A stretch of DNA of 64,000 bases. Source: Methylotenera oryzisoli (GTDB lineage Bacteria; Pseudomonadota; Gammaproteobacteria; Burkholderiales; Methylophilaceae). Each line of letters starts with the position of its first letter. Positions within the stretch are counted from its first letter, which is position 1. The translations under genes and the position numbers were made by a program. Of this stretch, positions 34,510 to 44,409 are shown in pieces. The stretch is taken from NCBI GenBank assembly GCA_945907735.1, contig CAMDTL010000001.1, positions 1-64,000 of the forward strand, written 5' to 3'. Under the pieces are notes generated by a model that saw only the letters and a program-made list of their open reading frames with translations, was not told where the DNA came from and did no database searches.

Positions 34510-37395
34510 ATGGACGACATTAAATATACAACCCCGCAGTTTCAACCAAAACCAGACTTTGGCACCCCAAAACAGGTGTCGCAAAAACAAGTCACGCTCA
34601 ACATTGATGGCGTGGATGTCAGCGTGCCAGAAGGTACATCGATTATGCATGCGGCGCAAGTTTCTGGCGTATCTGTGCCAAAATTGTGCGCGACGGATAG
34701 CTTAGAGGCGTTTGGATCTTGCCGGCTGTGCTTGGTAGAAATTGAAGGCCGAAAAGGTTACCCAGCCAGTTGTACAACCCCCGTTGCTGAAGGGATTAAA
34801 GTACATACGCAAACCTCGAAATTAGCTGATGTGCGCCGTGGCGTGATGGAGCTTTATATCTCTGACCACCCGCTAGATTGTCTGACTTGTGCTGCCAATG
34901 GTGATTGTGAGCTGCAAGACATGGCGGGTGCGGTGGGTTTGCGCGAGGTGCGTTATGGCTACGAAGGCGAAAATCACCTCAAGCAAGAAAAAGACGAATC
35001 CAATCCTTATTTTACTTTCGATCCAAGCAAATGCATCGTGTGCAGCCGTTGCGTGCGCGCCTGCGAAGAAACACAAGGTACATTTGCGTTGACAATAGAA
35101 GGACGTGGTTTTGGTAGCAAAGTTTCGGCTGGCAATCAATTGTTCATGGATTCGGAATGTGTCTCATGCGGCGCTTGTATACAAGCTTGCCCAACCGCGA
35201 CTCTGATGGAAAAAACCGTGATTGAGGCAGGCACGCCTGAGCACTCAGTCACCACCACTTGCGCCTATTGCGGCGTGGGCTGTAGCTTTAATGCTGAGAT
35301 GAAGGGTGAAGAAGTGGTGCGCATGTCGCCCAATAAAGACGGCGGCGCTAACCACGGGCACTCATGCGTAAAAGGCCGTTTTGCCTGGGGTTATGCAACA
35401 CACAAAGACCGTATTACCACGCCGATGCTGCGTAAAAACATTCAAGATCCGTGGCAAGAAGTGAGTTGGGATGATGCGATAAATTACGCTGCTTCGGAGA
35501 TTAAGCGCATTGAGGCGAAATACGGCAAAGACGCGATGGGCGGTATTACCTCATCGCGCTGCACCAATGAAGAAGTCTATGTGACGCAGAAATTGGTGCG
35601 GGCAGTATTTGGCACCAACAATGTGGATACGTGCGCGCGTGTGTGCCACAGTCCGACGGGTTACGGCTTAAAACAAACTTTGGGTGAATCAGCAGGTACG
35701 CAAACGTTTGATTCTGTGATGAAATCGGACGTAATTCTGATTATTGGCGCTAATCCGACCGATGGGCATCCTGTGTTTGCGAGTCAAATGAAACGCCGTT
35801 TGCGTGAGGGCGCAAAGCTGATTATTGCTGACCCACGCGCGATTGATTTGGTGGAAAATTCACCGCATATACGCGCTGATTATCACTTAAACTTGCGCCC
35901 AAGTACTAACGTTGCGCTGATTTCCGCGTTGGCGCATGTAGTGGTGACTGAAGGTTTAGTGAAAGAAAACTTCGTCAAAGAACGCTGCGATTGGGGTTCA
36001 TTCGTCGCTTGGCGCGATTTTGTGGCAAAACCAGAAAATTCACCAGAAGCCTTAGAGGAAACGTTAGGCGTAAAAGCGCAAACCATGCGTGCCGCCGCGC
36101 GTTTATTTGCCACTGCTGGCAATGGCGCTATTTACTATGGCTTAGGTGTCACCGAGCACAGCCAAGGCTCTACCATGGTGATGGGAATTGCCAATTTGGC
36201 AATGGCGACTGGCAATGTCGGTCGTGAGGGCGTGGGGGTTAACCCACTGCGCGGTCAAAATAATGTGCAAGGCTCGTGCGATATGGGTAGTATGCCACAC
36301 GAATATCCAGGGTATCGTCACGTATCAGACCCGGCTGCTAAAGCCTTATTTGAAGCCGCTTGGGGCAGACCGTTAAGTATTGAGCCTGGCCTACGCATTC
36401 CAAATATGCTAGACCTTGCAGGTGAAGGCAGATTTAAGGCGCTGTATTGCGTGGGCGAAGATATTGCGCAATCAGACCCGAATACACAGCATGTGACGCA
36501 TGCCTTGGAAAGTATGGAATGCGTCATCGTGCAGGATTTGTTTTTAAATGAGACCGCAATGTACGCGCATGTGTTCTTCCCTGGCGCTTCATTTTTAGAA
36601 AAAAGCGGCACGTTTACTAATGCAGAGCGCCGCATTTCGCCAGTACGCCGCGTGATGAGTCCGAAAAATGGTTACGAAGATTGGGAAATTACCGCTAAAT
36701 TATCCGAGGCTTTGGGTTATCCAATGCAGTACAACCATGCCAGCGAAATTATGGACGAAATCGCCGTATTAACACCAACTTTTAAAGGTGTGAGCTTCAA
36801 AAAGCTGGATGAGTTGGGCAGTATTCAATGGCCTTGCGATGACGAACATCCGACTGGCACACCCACCATGCACGTGGATGAGTTTGTACGGGGTAAAGGC
36901 AGGTTCTTCATTACGCAATATGTGCCCACCAGCGAAAAAGTTAACGCCAAATATCCGTTAATATTGACTACAGGTCGGATTTTGTCGCAATACAACGTGG
37001 GTGCGCAAACGCGTCGCACTAAAAATGTGGAATGGCACGCAGAGGATGTGGTGGAAATTCATCCGCACGATGCCGAAGATCGTGGTATTAAAGAAGGCGA
37101 CTGGGTGGGCATCACCAGCCGCGCCGGCGAAACGGTGCTGCGGGTAACATTGACAGAAAGAGTGCAGCCTGGTGTGATTTACACTACTTTCCATCACCCA
37201 GAATCTGGCGCTAACGTGATTACCACTGACAACTCAGATTGGGCGACTAATTGCCCCGAATTTAAAGTGACAGCGGTACAGGTGACACGTGTGCATCAGT
37301 TGTCCGATTGGCAAAAACATTACAAAACATTTAGTGATGCGCAAATTGCATTTGCCAATAACAAGTTGAGTAAGAAAGCGCAGCAGCCTGCTTAA
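34510..37395 (+). CDS. fdsA: NAD-dependent formate dehydrogenase alpha subunit, bis-MGD catalytic
   Basis: 961 residues from the ATG at 34510 (AGAGG upstream); the longer in-frame ORF overlapping fdsB is rejected. N-terminal [2Fe-2S] and NuoG-like clusters (CATDSLEAFGSCRLC; then CLTCAANGDCELQ), two ferredoxin clusters (CIVCSRCVRAC and CVSCGACIQACP), a further [4Fe-4S] site CAYCGVGC, and the molybdopterin domains. The Mo ligand is Cys379 in VCHSPTG, not selenocysteine. Oxidises formate to CO2. Confidence 0.97.
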   Translation: MDDIKYTTPQFQPKPDFGTPKQVSQKQVTLNIDGVDVSVPEGTSIMHAAQVSGVSVPKLCATDSLEAFGSCRLCLVEIEGRKGYPASCTTPVAEGIKVHTQTSKLADVRRGVMELYISDHPLDCLTCAANGDCELQDMAGAVGLREVRYGYEGENHLKQEKDESNPYFTFDPSKCIVCSRCVRACEETQGTFALTIEGRGFGSKVSAGNQLFMDSECVSCGACIQACPTATLMEKTVIEAGTPEHSVTTTCAYCGVGCSFNAEMKGEEVVRMSPNKDGGANHGHSCVKGRFAWGYATHKDRITTPMLRKNIQDPWQEVSWDDAINYAASEIKRIEAKYGKDAMGGITSSRCTNEEVYVTQKLVRAVFGTNNVDTCARVCHSPTGYGLKQTLGESAGTQTFDSVMKSDVILIIGANPTDGHPVFASQMKRRLREGAKLIIADPRAIDLVENSPHIRADYHLNLRPSTNVALISALAHVVVTEGLVKENFVKERCDWGSFVAWRDFVAKPENSPEALEETLGVKAQTMRAAARLFATAGNGAIYYGLGVTEHSQGSTMVMGIANLAMATGNVGREGVGVNPLRGQNNVQGSCDMGSMPHEYPGYRHVSDPAAKALFEAAWGRPLSIEPGLRIPNMLDLAGEGRFKALYCVGEDIAQSDPNTQHVTHALESMECVIVQDLFLNETAMYAHVFFPGASFLEKSGTFTNAERRISPVRRVMSPKNGYEDWEITAKLSEALGYPMQYNHASEIMDEIAVLTPTFKGVSFKKLDELGSIQWPCDDEHPTGTPTMHVDEFVRGKGRFFITQYVPTSEKVNAKYPLILTTGRILSQYNVGAQTRRTKNVEWHAEDVVEIHPHDAEDRGIKEGDWVGITSRAGETVLRVTLTERVQPGVIYTTFHHPESGANVITTDNSDWATNCPEFKVTAVQVTRVHQLSDWQKHYKTFSDAQIAFANNKLSKKAQQPA

Positions 37396-37399
37396 AAAA

Positions 37400-38302
37400 T
37401 TGAACAAATCTGCATTTATTGTGGCAGACTCGCCACTCAGTGAAGTGAATGTGAAGCGTTGGCGCGATGGAAAATTAACAGATGCAAAAGATAAAATTGC
37501 TGAAGAAACGCCGATTGCGCTGATTTATAACGGCGTATCACACGCGGTGATGCTGGCAACACCACAGGATTTAGAGGATTTTGCACTTGGGTTTTCGTTG
37601 AGTGAAGGTATTCTTCAAGATAAAAGCGAGCTGTATGATATAGAAATTGTGGCGCAAGAACAAGGCATAGAATTGCGTTTGGACGTGGCGACAGAAGCTT
37701 TTGTAAAGCTAAAAGAGCGACGTAGAAATTTGGTGGGCAGAACGGGTTGTGGGTTATGTGGCGCTGAAAGTTTGGAACAGGCATTGCGATTGCCAAGCTT
37801 AGAATGTAATAAAACGGATGTCATGCAGGCTAATATTCATGCGCCTTACGAGCCTGCCCTCGAATGCTTTAATCGGGGGGCATCGCTTGAAACAATAAAA
37901 GCAGCAAGTATACAAAAAGCTTTTCATGCAATACAAGCCAAACAAGCACTGCAGCAAGCCACAGGTGCGACGCATGCGTGTGCCTGGGTGCATGCGGATG
38001 GCGAAATAGCCATGTTGCGCGAAGATGTGGGACGACATAACGCGATGGATAAATTGATAGGCGCGCTAGCTAAACAAACGTCGAAACAGCTATATGAAAA
38101 TGGTTTTGTATTAACATCCAGCCGTGCAAGTGTGGAAATGGTGCAAAAAGTAGCGGTGGCGGGTTACCACCTATTAGCTGCAATCTCCGCCCCCACTGGG
38201 CTTGCGGTGCGCATTGCGGAGGCTTATGGCGTGACGTTGGTCGGTTTTTTGCGCGCTCAACAATTTGTAATTTACACACAAGATAATCGAATAGAAACCT
38301 AA
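37400..38302 (+). CDS. fdhD: Formate dehydrogenase sulfurtransferase FdhD
   Basis: 300 residues from a TTG start 5 bases after fdsA; no upstream alternative exists and the next ATG is internal. Motifs: EETPIALIYNG, DLEDFALGFSLSEG, the sulfur-carrying loop GRTGCGLCGAES, HACAWVHADG, and REDVGRHNAMDKLIG. FdhD moves sulfur from IscS to bis-MGD, which formate dehydrogenases need for activity. Its place between fdsA and fdsD ties it to this enzyme. Confidence 0.96.
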   Translation: MNKSAFIVADSPLSEVNVKRWRDGKLTDAKDKIAEETPIALIYNGVSHAVMLATPQDLEDFALGFSLSEGILQDKSELYDIEIVAQEQGIELRLDVATEAFVKLKERRRNLVGRTGCGLCGAESLEQALRLPSLECNKTDVMQANIHAPYEPALECFNRGASLETIKAASIQKAFHAIQAKQALQQATGATHACAWVHADGEIAMLREDVGRHNAMDKLIGALAKQTSKQLYENGFVLTSSRASVEMVQKVAVAGYHLLAAISAPTGLAVRIAEAYGVTLVGFLRAQQFVIYTQDNRIET

Positions 38303-38307
38303 AAACT

Positions 38308-38526
38308 ATGCAAACAGAAACATTAATCAAAATGGCCAATCAAGTGGGTGATTTTTTTGCGGCTAATCCGAATCAAGCGCAAGCGCAATTGGAGATTGCC
38401 AATCACCTCAACCGCTTTTGGACCAAAGATATGCGCAACCAAATTGCCGCACATGTGCAAGCAAAGCAAGGCGCTGGCTTGCATAGCCAAGTAATTTCGT
38501 CAATTGCTGCGCATCTAAATCCTTAA
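38308..38526 (+). CDS. fdsD: NAD-dependent formate dehydrogenase delta subunit
   Basis: 72 residues, typical FdsD size. KMANQVGDFFAANPNQAQA and the block IANHLNRFWTKDMRNQI are the family signature. FdsD is a small helical subunit/chaperone needed for a fully active FdsABG complex. It starts 6 bases after fdhD and closes the fds set. Confidence 0.94.
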   Translation: MQTETLIKMANQVGDFFAANPNQAQAQLEIANHLNRFWTKDMRNQIAAHVQAKQGAGLHSQVISSIAAHLNP

Positions 38527-38555
38527 TTTAAATCTAAAATTACAATCTAACGATT

Positions 38556-39293
38556 TTGTCGGAAACTTTCTTACTCATTCCGCTTATTTTTTTCGCGGCA
38601 TTATTATTTTCATCGGTCGGTCACGGCGGTGCTTCCGCGTATTTGGCGGCGTTTGCACTAATAGGTTTGGCGCCAGCATCCATGCGCCCTGCAGCCTTAT
38701 GCTTAAATGTATTAGTTGCATCAATCGCGCTGTTTAAGTTCTATAAGGTTAATGCTTTTGATTGGAAATTATTCTGGCCCATCGCGCTCACCTCAATTCC
38801 CGCCGCGTTTATGGGCGGGCAAGTTACCTTACCTAATCAAACTTACAAAATTTTAGTGGGATTGTGCTTAATGTATGCCGCTTGGACGATTTTTAGCCAT
38901 GCCAATAAAATTGACGATGTGCTGGTGAAACCTGTGGCAAAGCCAATACGATTCACTTTGGGGGCTGGCTTAGGCTTTCTTTCTGGTTTAACTGGCGTAG
39001 GCGGTGGCATATTTTTAAGTCCCATTTTATTGTTTTTTGGCTGGGCAAAAATACGGGTAATTTCAGGCGTAGCGGCGGCGTTTATTTTGGTGAATTCGAT
39101 TTCCGGCTTAATTGGCGTTTTAACTAAATCTCCTACTTTGCCCACAGGCCTTATTTATTGGGCGCTGGCGGCCGTAATAGGCGGCTTGATTGGTGCGGAA
39201 TATGGCAGCAAAAAATTAGCAAATCCGACCATTAGAAAGTTGTTGGCGCTAGTGTTGGTATTTGCTGGCAGTAAAATGTTGCTTGGCGGTTAA
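38556..39293 (+). CDS. TauE/SafE-family membrane permease
   Basis: 245 residues from a TTG start, with about eight hydrophobic segments. SVGHGGASAYLA at the first helix and GFLSGLTGVGGGIFLSPIL in the second half are the duplicated family motif. These proteins export or import small organic or inorganic anions, often sulfonates or sulfite. Position 30 bases after fdsD suggests co-transcription; movement of formate or a sulfur anion is possible but unproven. Confidence 0.88.
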   Translation: MSETFLLIPLIFFAALLFSSVGHGGASAYLAAFALIGLAPASMRPAALCLNVLVASIALFKFYKVNAFDWKLFWPIALTSIPAAFMGGQVTLPNQTYKILVGLCLMYAAWTIFSHANKIDDVLVKPVAKPIRFTLGAGLGFLSGLTGVGGGIFLSPILLFFGWAKIRVISGVAAAFILVNSISGLIGVLTKSPTLPTGLIYWALAAVIGGLIGAEYGSKKLANPTIRKLLALVLVFAGSKMLLGG

Positions 39294-39300
39294 GGTTTTT

Positions 39301-40962
39301 TTAGTTGTTACGTTGAAATAATCTAAAACTTTCTTTTCGTTCACTCACCCGTTTGCCGCTCCAAATCAGTTTCCAATCTACGCCTGGCTCAATTTTTTCA
39401 CGACTTTTTTCATCTTGGATGAGGTGTAAATTGCAATTAAGTGCGCCTTCTGTTTCGAAATTTTGTGTTTTCACATTAGCAAAATAATGTAATAAATCTC
39501 GTTGCGCATCGCCTAGGCGATTGCCGCTAACGCAGGCGTACTTTTCTGGAAGTGCTCGTTTTAATTCGCCAAATACCTGCTTGTAACTGCGTGCAGAGTC
39601 TATCATCGGCAACCAAAGTGTCATCAATAGCGTCCACACGGCAGTCATGCCGATGGCCCAATTTGTGGCGCTGGAACGATTAGAAAATTGTGAGCGAAAG
39701 ATGGCAAGTAACCAAATGAGCGTCACTGTGACCGCAATGATAAAAGCAATCATGCTGAAATTTAGTTGCTGCATGCCCGATAAAAACGTTAGGCGTTCTT
39801 TAATTTTAACTGGGCTACCTGTTAGCATGGCCAGCCAGCCCAGCCAAACCAAGCCGCACATCAAGCCAAACAAAATGAGCCCAAACCAACTTAATGCGCC
39901 AGCCGCACCGCGCTTAAGGGTTTCGATGCTGCCGCCTGCCATCGCCGTTAGCGGAACAAGCAAAGGCAATGCAAATACTTCTTTGCCATCACCTAGGCCG
40001 ATAACAGCCCATGCGATGACAAAAAAAGTAATGATTAATTGGAATCTTGGTTTGTTAAATAATTGTGTGCGAAAGCGCCACAAACCCCATGCTGCCAAGG
40101 GTAGCGCTGGCCAAGCGTACCATAATAATATTTTCAAAAAGTACAAGTGCTCGCTACGGTTGAATTGTTCTAAAGATAAGCGCCACCATTGATTGAAAGC
40201 CTCAGCATGAAAATAGTGGCATAACATGGGCCAGCCTAATAAAAATGGGCTAGCAATCAAAAGGGATAAGCCTATAACGCTGGCGTAACTTGTATTGCGC
40301 CAAAATTTATACAAACAAGGCAAGGTGAGGCAAGTGGCTAAAATAATCACCAAGGGTTGCAAGCCAGTAGATAAAAAAGCGACGCTCATGCCAGTAGCTA
40401 ATACAATACTGGCTCGGTATGGACGTCTTTTTGCCAATGCAAGCGCATAAAAGCTGGTGGCGATGCCTGTTAAGGCGCTCACTGCGGGCATTAAGGTGTG
40501 CGCGCTTAACACCAAACCCAGCGAGCCGATTAACACAAAAGTGGTTTGTCGCCCAAAGCCATTGCCCCACAGCTCACGACCTGTCATGCCTATCATTAGC
40601 AGCGTCATCACCATCCATAAGCCAGTGGTAATGCGCGCAGCATCGTGCAAGGGTAGTAGGTTTGGCACTAAGGGGCTGAGTACTTTAGCAACTACAGCCG
40701 CGCTTAAATAATACAGCGGTGGGTTCACTATTTGAGTGTTGCTAGCAGAAATCGGGGCAAGTAAATTGCCCGTATCCAGTATTGTTTTAATAGTGCTAAT
40801 ACTGTGCGATTCAAACGGCTTCCAAGGCGCATGGCCGATTAAACCCATGCACAGCCAAACCGCACACAGCACAAGCAATAAATGTGTTTTAGCGCGCTCG
40901 CCCACTTTTGCGCGGGGAGTTGACATATTGCCTTGCCAGTCGTGATCTAAATCAAATCGCAT
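39301..40962 (-). CDS. ArnT-like membrane glycosyltransferase (GT-C fold)
   Basis: 553 residues, about 11-12 hydrophobic segments. The N-terminal periplasmic-loop motif with WKPFESHSIS and the run VNPPLYYLSAAVVAKV fit the ArnT/PMT family of lipid-linked sugar transferases, and a soluble C-terminal part starts near residue 480. Members attach aminoarabinose to lipid A or other sugars to envelope lipids. No arn operon is near, so the sugar and acceptor are unknown. An ATG 12 codons later (40926) has a better ribosome-binding site (AAGG). Confidence 0.78.
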   Translation of the reverse strand: MRFDLDHDWQGNMSTPRAKVGERAKTHLLLVLCAVWLCMGLIGHAPWKPFESHSISTIKTILDTGNLLAPISASNTQIVNPPLYYLSAAVVAKVLSPLVPNLLPLHDAARITTGLWMVMTLLMIGMTGRELWGNGFGRQTTFVLIGSLGLVLSAHTLMPAVSALTGIATSFYALALAKRRPYRASIVLATGMSVAFLSTGLQPLVIILATCLTLPCLYKFWRNTSYASVIGLSLLIASPFLLGWPMLCHYFHAEAFNQWWRLSLEQFNRSEHLYFLKILLWYAWPALPLAAWGLWRFRTQLFNKPRFQLIITFFVIAWAVIGLGDGKEVFALPLLVPLTAMAGGSIETLKRGAAGALSWFGLILFGLMCGLVWLGWLAMLTGSPVKIKERLTFLSGMQQLNFSMIAFIIAVTVTLIWLLAIFRSQFSNRSSATNWAIGMTAVWTLLMTLWLPMIDSARSYKQVFGELKRALPEKYACVSGNRLGDAQRDLLHYFANVKTQNFETEGALNCNLHLIQDEKSREKIEPGVDWKLIWSGKRVSERKESFRLFQRNN

Positions 40963-41032
40963 ATTTTTGCGGAGTTATCCGTTAGTAGAAGTTTAACATT
41001 GCACAAACTTTAATCATTACTACAGGTAAAAT

Positions 41033-41058
41033 AAAAAAGGCAGCTAAGCTGCCTTTTA
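41033..41058 (-). terminator. Terminator of rpmE
   Basis: AGGCAGC-TTA-GCTGCCT stem on the minus strand followed by six T, 27 bases after the rpmE stop. A-run on the other side makes it bidirectional. Confidence 0.9.
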
Positions 41059-41084
41059 TATCAAAAATATGCGTGAAATATAAA

Positions 41085-41285
41085 TTACATGCCGTATTTT
41101 TGTTTAAATTTCTCTACACGACCAGCCGTATCTAATATTTTTTGTTTGCCAGTGTAAAACGGGTGGCATTGTGAACACACCTCAATACTCATGTCGCGGC
41201 CATGCGTAGAGCGCGTTTTGAACTTGTTACCACAGCTACAAGTAACGTTGATTTCTGGATAATTTGGATGTGTTTCAGCTTTCAT
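41085..41285 (-). CDS. rpmE: 50S ribosomal protein L31 (zinc-binding form)
   Basis: 66 residues from the ATG at 41285 ([19 protein letters not shown]); the 14 extra codons upstream are not L31-like. Four Cys in CSCG and CSQC identify the zinc-binding C+ paralogue rather than the zinc-free one. [20 protein letters not shown] is the family end. Downstream of rho in the same orientation, a common pairing. Confidence 0.96.
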   Translation of the reverse strand: MKAETHPNYPEINVTCSCGNKFKTRSTHGRDMSIEVCSQCHPFYTGKQKILDTAGRVEKFKQKYGM

Positions 41286-41356
41286 GCTTTTCTTTCTAAT
41301 ATTAAGCAGTTGCAGTAAGGCGCGCATTATGAATGATTAATGCGCAAATTGCAAGA

Positions 41357-42616
41357 TTAACCTCGGCGCATGCTGTCAAAAAAATCCGCATTGTTTTTGG
41401 TTTGTTTGATTTTATCTAATAGGAATTCCATCGCTTCTAAATCATCCATAGGATAAAGCAATTTGCGTAGCACCCAAATTTTCTGCAAGACATCTTTTTC
41501 GATGAGTAGCTCTTCTTTACGCGTGCCCGATTTGTTCACATTAATGGCTGGATAGAGGCGTTTTTCGGCCATGCGACGATCGAGATGAATCTCCATATTG
41601 CCAGTGCCTTTAAATTCTTCGTAAATCACGTCATCCATGCGTGATCCAGTATCTACAAGGGCTGTAGCGATGATAGTGAGTGAGCCGCCTTCTTCAATAT
41701 TGCGTGCCGCGCCGAAAAAACGTTTTGGTTTTTGTAGCGCGTTCGCATCTACGCCGCCAGTGAGTACTTTGCCTGATGATGGAATCACCGTATTGTAAGC
41801 ACGTGCTAAACGGGTAATGGAATCGAGCAAAATCACCACATCTTTTTTGTGTTCAACCAAGCGTTTGGCTTTTTCTAGTACCATTTCGGCTACTTGCACA
41901 TGACGTGTGGCGGGTTCGTCAAAAGTAGAAGCGACCACTTCGCCTTTTACCGAACGCGTCATTTCAGTGACTTCTTCTGGCCGCTCGTCGATTAATAATA
42001 CAATTAAAATCACATCAGGATGATTGCTTGTAATGGCGTGCGCGATATTTTGCATCATCACCGTTTTACCGCTTTTTGGACTGGCAACCAACAAACCACG
42101 TTGGCCGCGGCCAATCGGTGCGATCATATCAATGACGCGGCTGGTGATGTTTTCTTCACCGCGCATATCACGTTCTAGCGTCAGCGGAATGGTTGGAAAA
42201 AGTGGGGTTAAGTTCTCGAATAAAATTTTATGTTTGGTGTTTTCTGGCGCTTCGCCATTCACCATTTCTACTTTAACTAAAGCAAAATAACGCTCGCCAT
42301 CTTTGGGGATACGAATTTCGCCTTGGATGGAATCGCCCGTGTGCAAATTAAAACGACGAATTTGTGATGGCGATACATAAATATCATCTGGCCCCGCCAA
42401 ATATGAAGTATCTGGTGAACGCAAAAAGCCAAAACCATCTTGCAATACTTCCAGTGTCCCATCTCCAAAAATACTGTCACCTTTCTTGGCTTTATTTTTT
42501 AAAATGGCAAAAATTAAATCTTGCTTGCGCATGCGGCTCGCATTTTCGATTTCATCGGTAATGGCCATTGCTACCAATTCGGTTACTGGAAGAAGCTTAA
42601 GGTCGGATAGATGCAT
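41357..42616 (-). CDS. rho: Transcription termination factor Rho
   Basis: 419 residues, the standard length without large inserts. N-terminal Rho-N/CSD RNA-binding region ([19 protein letters not shown]), Walker [12 protein letters not shown], Walker [17 protein letters not shown]-loop and R-loop segments ([22 protein letters not shown]). Hexameric RNA-dependent ATPase that ends transcription. trxA lies 118 bases upstream, as in many proteobacteria. Confidence 0.98.
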   Translation of the reverse strand: MHLSDLKLLPVTELVAMAITDEIENASRMRKQDLIFAILKNKAKKGDSIFGDGTLEVLQDGFGFLRSPDTSYLAGPDDIYVSPSQIRRFNLHTGDSIQGEIRIPKDGERYFALVKVEMVNGEAPENTKHKILFENLTPLFPTIPLTLERDMRGEENITSRVIDMIAPIGRGQRGLLVASPKSGKTVMMQNIAHAITSNHPDVILIVLLIDERPEEVTEMTRSVKGEVVASTFDEPATRHVQVAEMVLEKAKRLVEHKKDVVILLDSITRLARAYNTVIPSSGKVLTGGVDANALQKPKRFFGAARNIEEGGSLTIIATALVDTGSRMDDVIYEEFKGTGNMEIHLDRRMAEKRLYPAINVNKSGTRKEELLIEKDVLQKIWVLRKLLYPMDDLEAMEFLLDKIKQTKNNADFFDSMRRG

Positions 42617-42734
42617 GTAGGAACTCGCTAGAAGGGACTAATAAGGGAAGCAAAGCAGAACAAGGTTTAAAAAGCTGGCTTCAACTAGAGGCCATTCCAG
42701 ATAAAAAGTACAAAAGTTAAATTAAATGTTGAAG

Positions 42735-43061
42735 CTATAAATTGCTATCTATAAATGCCATTAATTGAGATTTAGATAAGGCGCCTACTTTAGTGGCTTC
42801 TACGTTACCATTTTTAAACAACATTAAGGTTGGAATGCCACGAATTCCGTACTTAGGCGGCGTTTGTTGATTGTCGTCAATGTTGAGCTTAGCTATTCTT
42901 AAGCGACCTGCATATTCTTTCGAAATATCCTCTAAAATCGGTGCAATCATTTTGCATGGACCGCACCACTCCGCCCAATAATCGACTAAGACAGGGAGTT
43001 GTGATTGCAACACTTCTTTCTCAAAAGCTGCATCGCTTAAATGGATAATATGTTCGCTCAT
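42735..43061 (-). CDS. trxA: Thioredoxin 1
   Basis: 108 residues. Active site WCGPCK (Cys33, Cys36); [10 protein letters not shown] and the cis-Pro region [11 protein letters not shown] are canonical. General cytoplasmic disulfide reductase, also reductant for Bcp and others. Order trxA-rho is conserved. Confidence 0.97.
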   Translation of the reverse strand: MSEHIIHLSDAAFEKEVLQSQLPVLVDYWAEWCGPCKMIAPILEDISKEYAGRLRIAKLNIDDNQQTPPKYGIRGIPTLMLFKNGNVEATKVGALSKSQLMAFIDSNL

Positions 43062-43218
43062 CGTGACCTCAATATTGATATGCTATGAATTGCCGAGCCT
43101 GCGCTCAGTTACAAAAGCCATGTTATCGTTGTTATTTTACTAGCTGGAAATGGTGATTTGAAAATTAAGAGTTAATTTAGTGCTTTAATTGATTGTCAGT
43201 ATAACAATATAGCTCGCA

Positions 43219-43461
43219 TTATATCAAGTTATATTGAAAGCGTTCGAATCTGGTTGTGTGCTCTATCAATTTCTGAATCACTATTTTGCGCGGCCTATGA
43301 TCTGCATTTAAATGTAAAGTATCTCCAGGTTTGCAAAATCCGCACGCGGTAATAGGGTTGCCAAAGGGAAGTTTTTGTATAAATTCGTTAATTTTGCTTG
43401 GACGAGTCTCTGCCAACAAAATTGGGTTATCATCTAAACTTGGTAGCTTAAGACTGAACAT
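43219..43461 (-). CDS. Small protein of unknown function
   Basis: 80 residues; I do not recognise a family with confidence. The middle LLAETRPSKINEFIQKLPFGNP resembles the N-terminal leader of larger betaproteobacterial PilZ-like/regulatory proteins that begin LPSL...ETRP...LP..NP (shown as overlapping fragments), while the C-terminal part (CGFCKPGDTLHLNADHRP, ending FERFQYNLI) looks different. It may be a decayed or shortened relative. No further open frame follows before trxA; the 157 bases to trxA are AT-rich. CxxC suggests possible metal binding. Confidence 0.45.
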   Translation of the reverse strand: MFSLKLPSLDDNPILLAETRPSKINEFIQKLPFGNPITACGFCKPGDTLHLNADHRPRKIVIQKLIEHTTRFERFQYNLI

Positions 43462-43554
43462 GCGAACTCCAAAGGAATTCCCTTAATATTAGAGGGTAAT
43501 TCTAAATTTATCACTTTATTTACTTATTAATTGATTATTAGTATAACCATACTT

Positions 43555-44049
43555 ATGGTGTATCAAAAATCATTTTTGATGTCATTGTTAATCATTGTTT
43601 TGCTTAGTTTGCATGGCATTAGCTATGCAGCAAGTAATTTTGTGCTTAAAGACACTGCTGGCAAAAAACATACTTTGTCGCAATACAAAGGCAAATGGGT
43701 CATTGTGAATTACTGGGCGACTTGGTGTCCGCCTTGCTTAGAAGAAGTGCCAGATTTTGTGGCTTTGTACGATAGTCGCAAAAATAAAGACGTGATGATA
43801 CTTGGCATTGCGTTTGATTATCAAAGTATGAAAGAAGTGGCAGAATACGTCGATGATATGCTGATGTCGTACCCGATTGTGTTGGGGGATGAGGAAGTGG
43901 CCAAGCAAATTGGCCGCTTTGTGCTGTTGCCCACCACCTTTATTTATAACCCGCGTGGCGAGTTGGTTAAAACCGAGCACGGCAAGGTGACCAAGCAATA
44001 TTTAGAGGCGATTATGAGGAGCGAATCGGAAAAAATGAATCAGCAATAA
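43555..44049 (+). CDS. TlpA/ResA-like periplasmic thiol-disulfide oxidoreductase
   Basis: 164 residues from the ATG at 43555; the in-frame TTG at 43531 has no better support. N-terminal hydrophobic signal/anchor (about 7-26, ending SYAAS), then a thioredoxin fold with WCPPC (Cys58, Cys61 from this start) and the LLPTTFIYNPRGELV strand with cis-Pro region. TlpA/ResA proteins keep heme-binding or cuproenzyme Cys reduced in the periplasm, which would suit a cell making many c-type cytochromes. Substrate not known. Confidence 0.85.
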   Translation: MVYQKSFLMSLLIIVLLSLHGISYAASNFVLKDTAGKKHTLSQYKGKWVIVNYWATWCPPCLEEVPDFVALYDSRKNKDVMILGIAFDYQSMKEVAEYVDDMLMSYPIVLGDEEVAKQIGRFVLLPTTFIYNPRGELVKTEHGKVTKQYLEAIMRSESEKMNQQ

Positions 44050-44069
44050 GTCGTTAAACTTGTAGCAAG

Positions 44070-44384
44070 TTAGGCTGGCACGGCAATGCTATTGCCCACT
44101 TTGTCTAAGATATTCAGCTGATTTTCATTGGCAAACTGCATCAGCTCTGCAAACCCTTCTGGATTTACGTCTTTCAATTGCATATCTACCACCAAGCAAC
44201 GCACGCCACTAATGACTTCTGGTTTTAAATAAGGCGAGTAGCGTAATTTGCGATTCTCACCAAATGTTGCGTAGCTGCTACAAATACGATCTATCCAATC
44301 GCTCGGGCGAAACGCCTTGCCGTCGCGGGTGGTGCTTTCTATAATAATTTCTGTCTTATGTTCATTTAATCTTTTAGTCGCCAT
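44070..44384 (-). CDS. DUF3579 family protein
   Basis: 104 residues, no signal. IIIESTTRDGKAFRPSDWIDRIC, RKLRYSPYLKPEVISGVRC and VVDMQLKDVNPEG are the conserved blocks of DUF3579, a mostly betaproteobacterial family (Neisseria NMB-type structures known, role unknown). Convergent with the TlpA-like gene and 25 bases downstream of dolP. Confidence 0.83.
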   Translation of the reverse strand: MATKRLNEHKTEIIIESTTRDGKAFRPSDWIDRICSSYATFGENRKLRYSPYLKPEVISGVRCLVVDMQLKDVNPEGFAELMQFANENQLNILDKVGNSIAVPA

Positions 44385-44409
44385 GCTTGCTTTCTAAGTT
44401 ACTGTTCTT

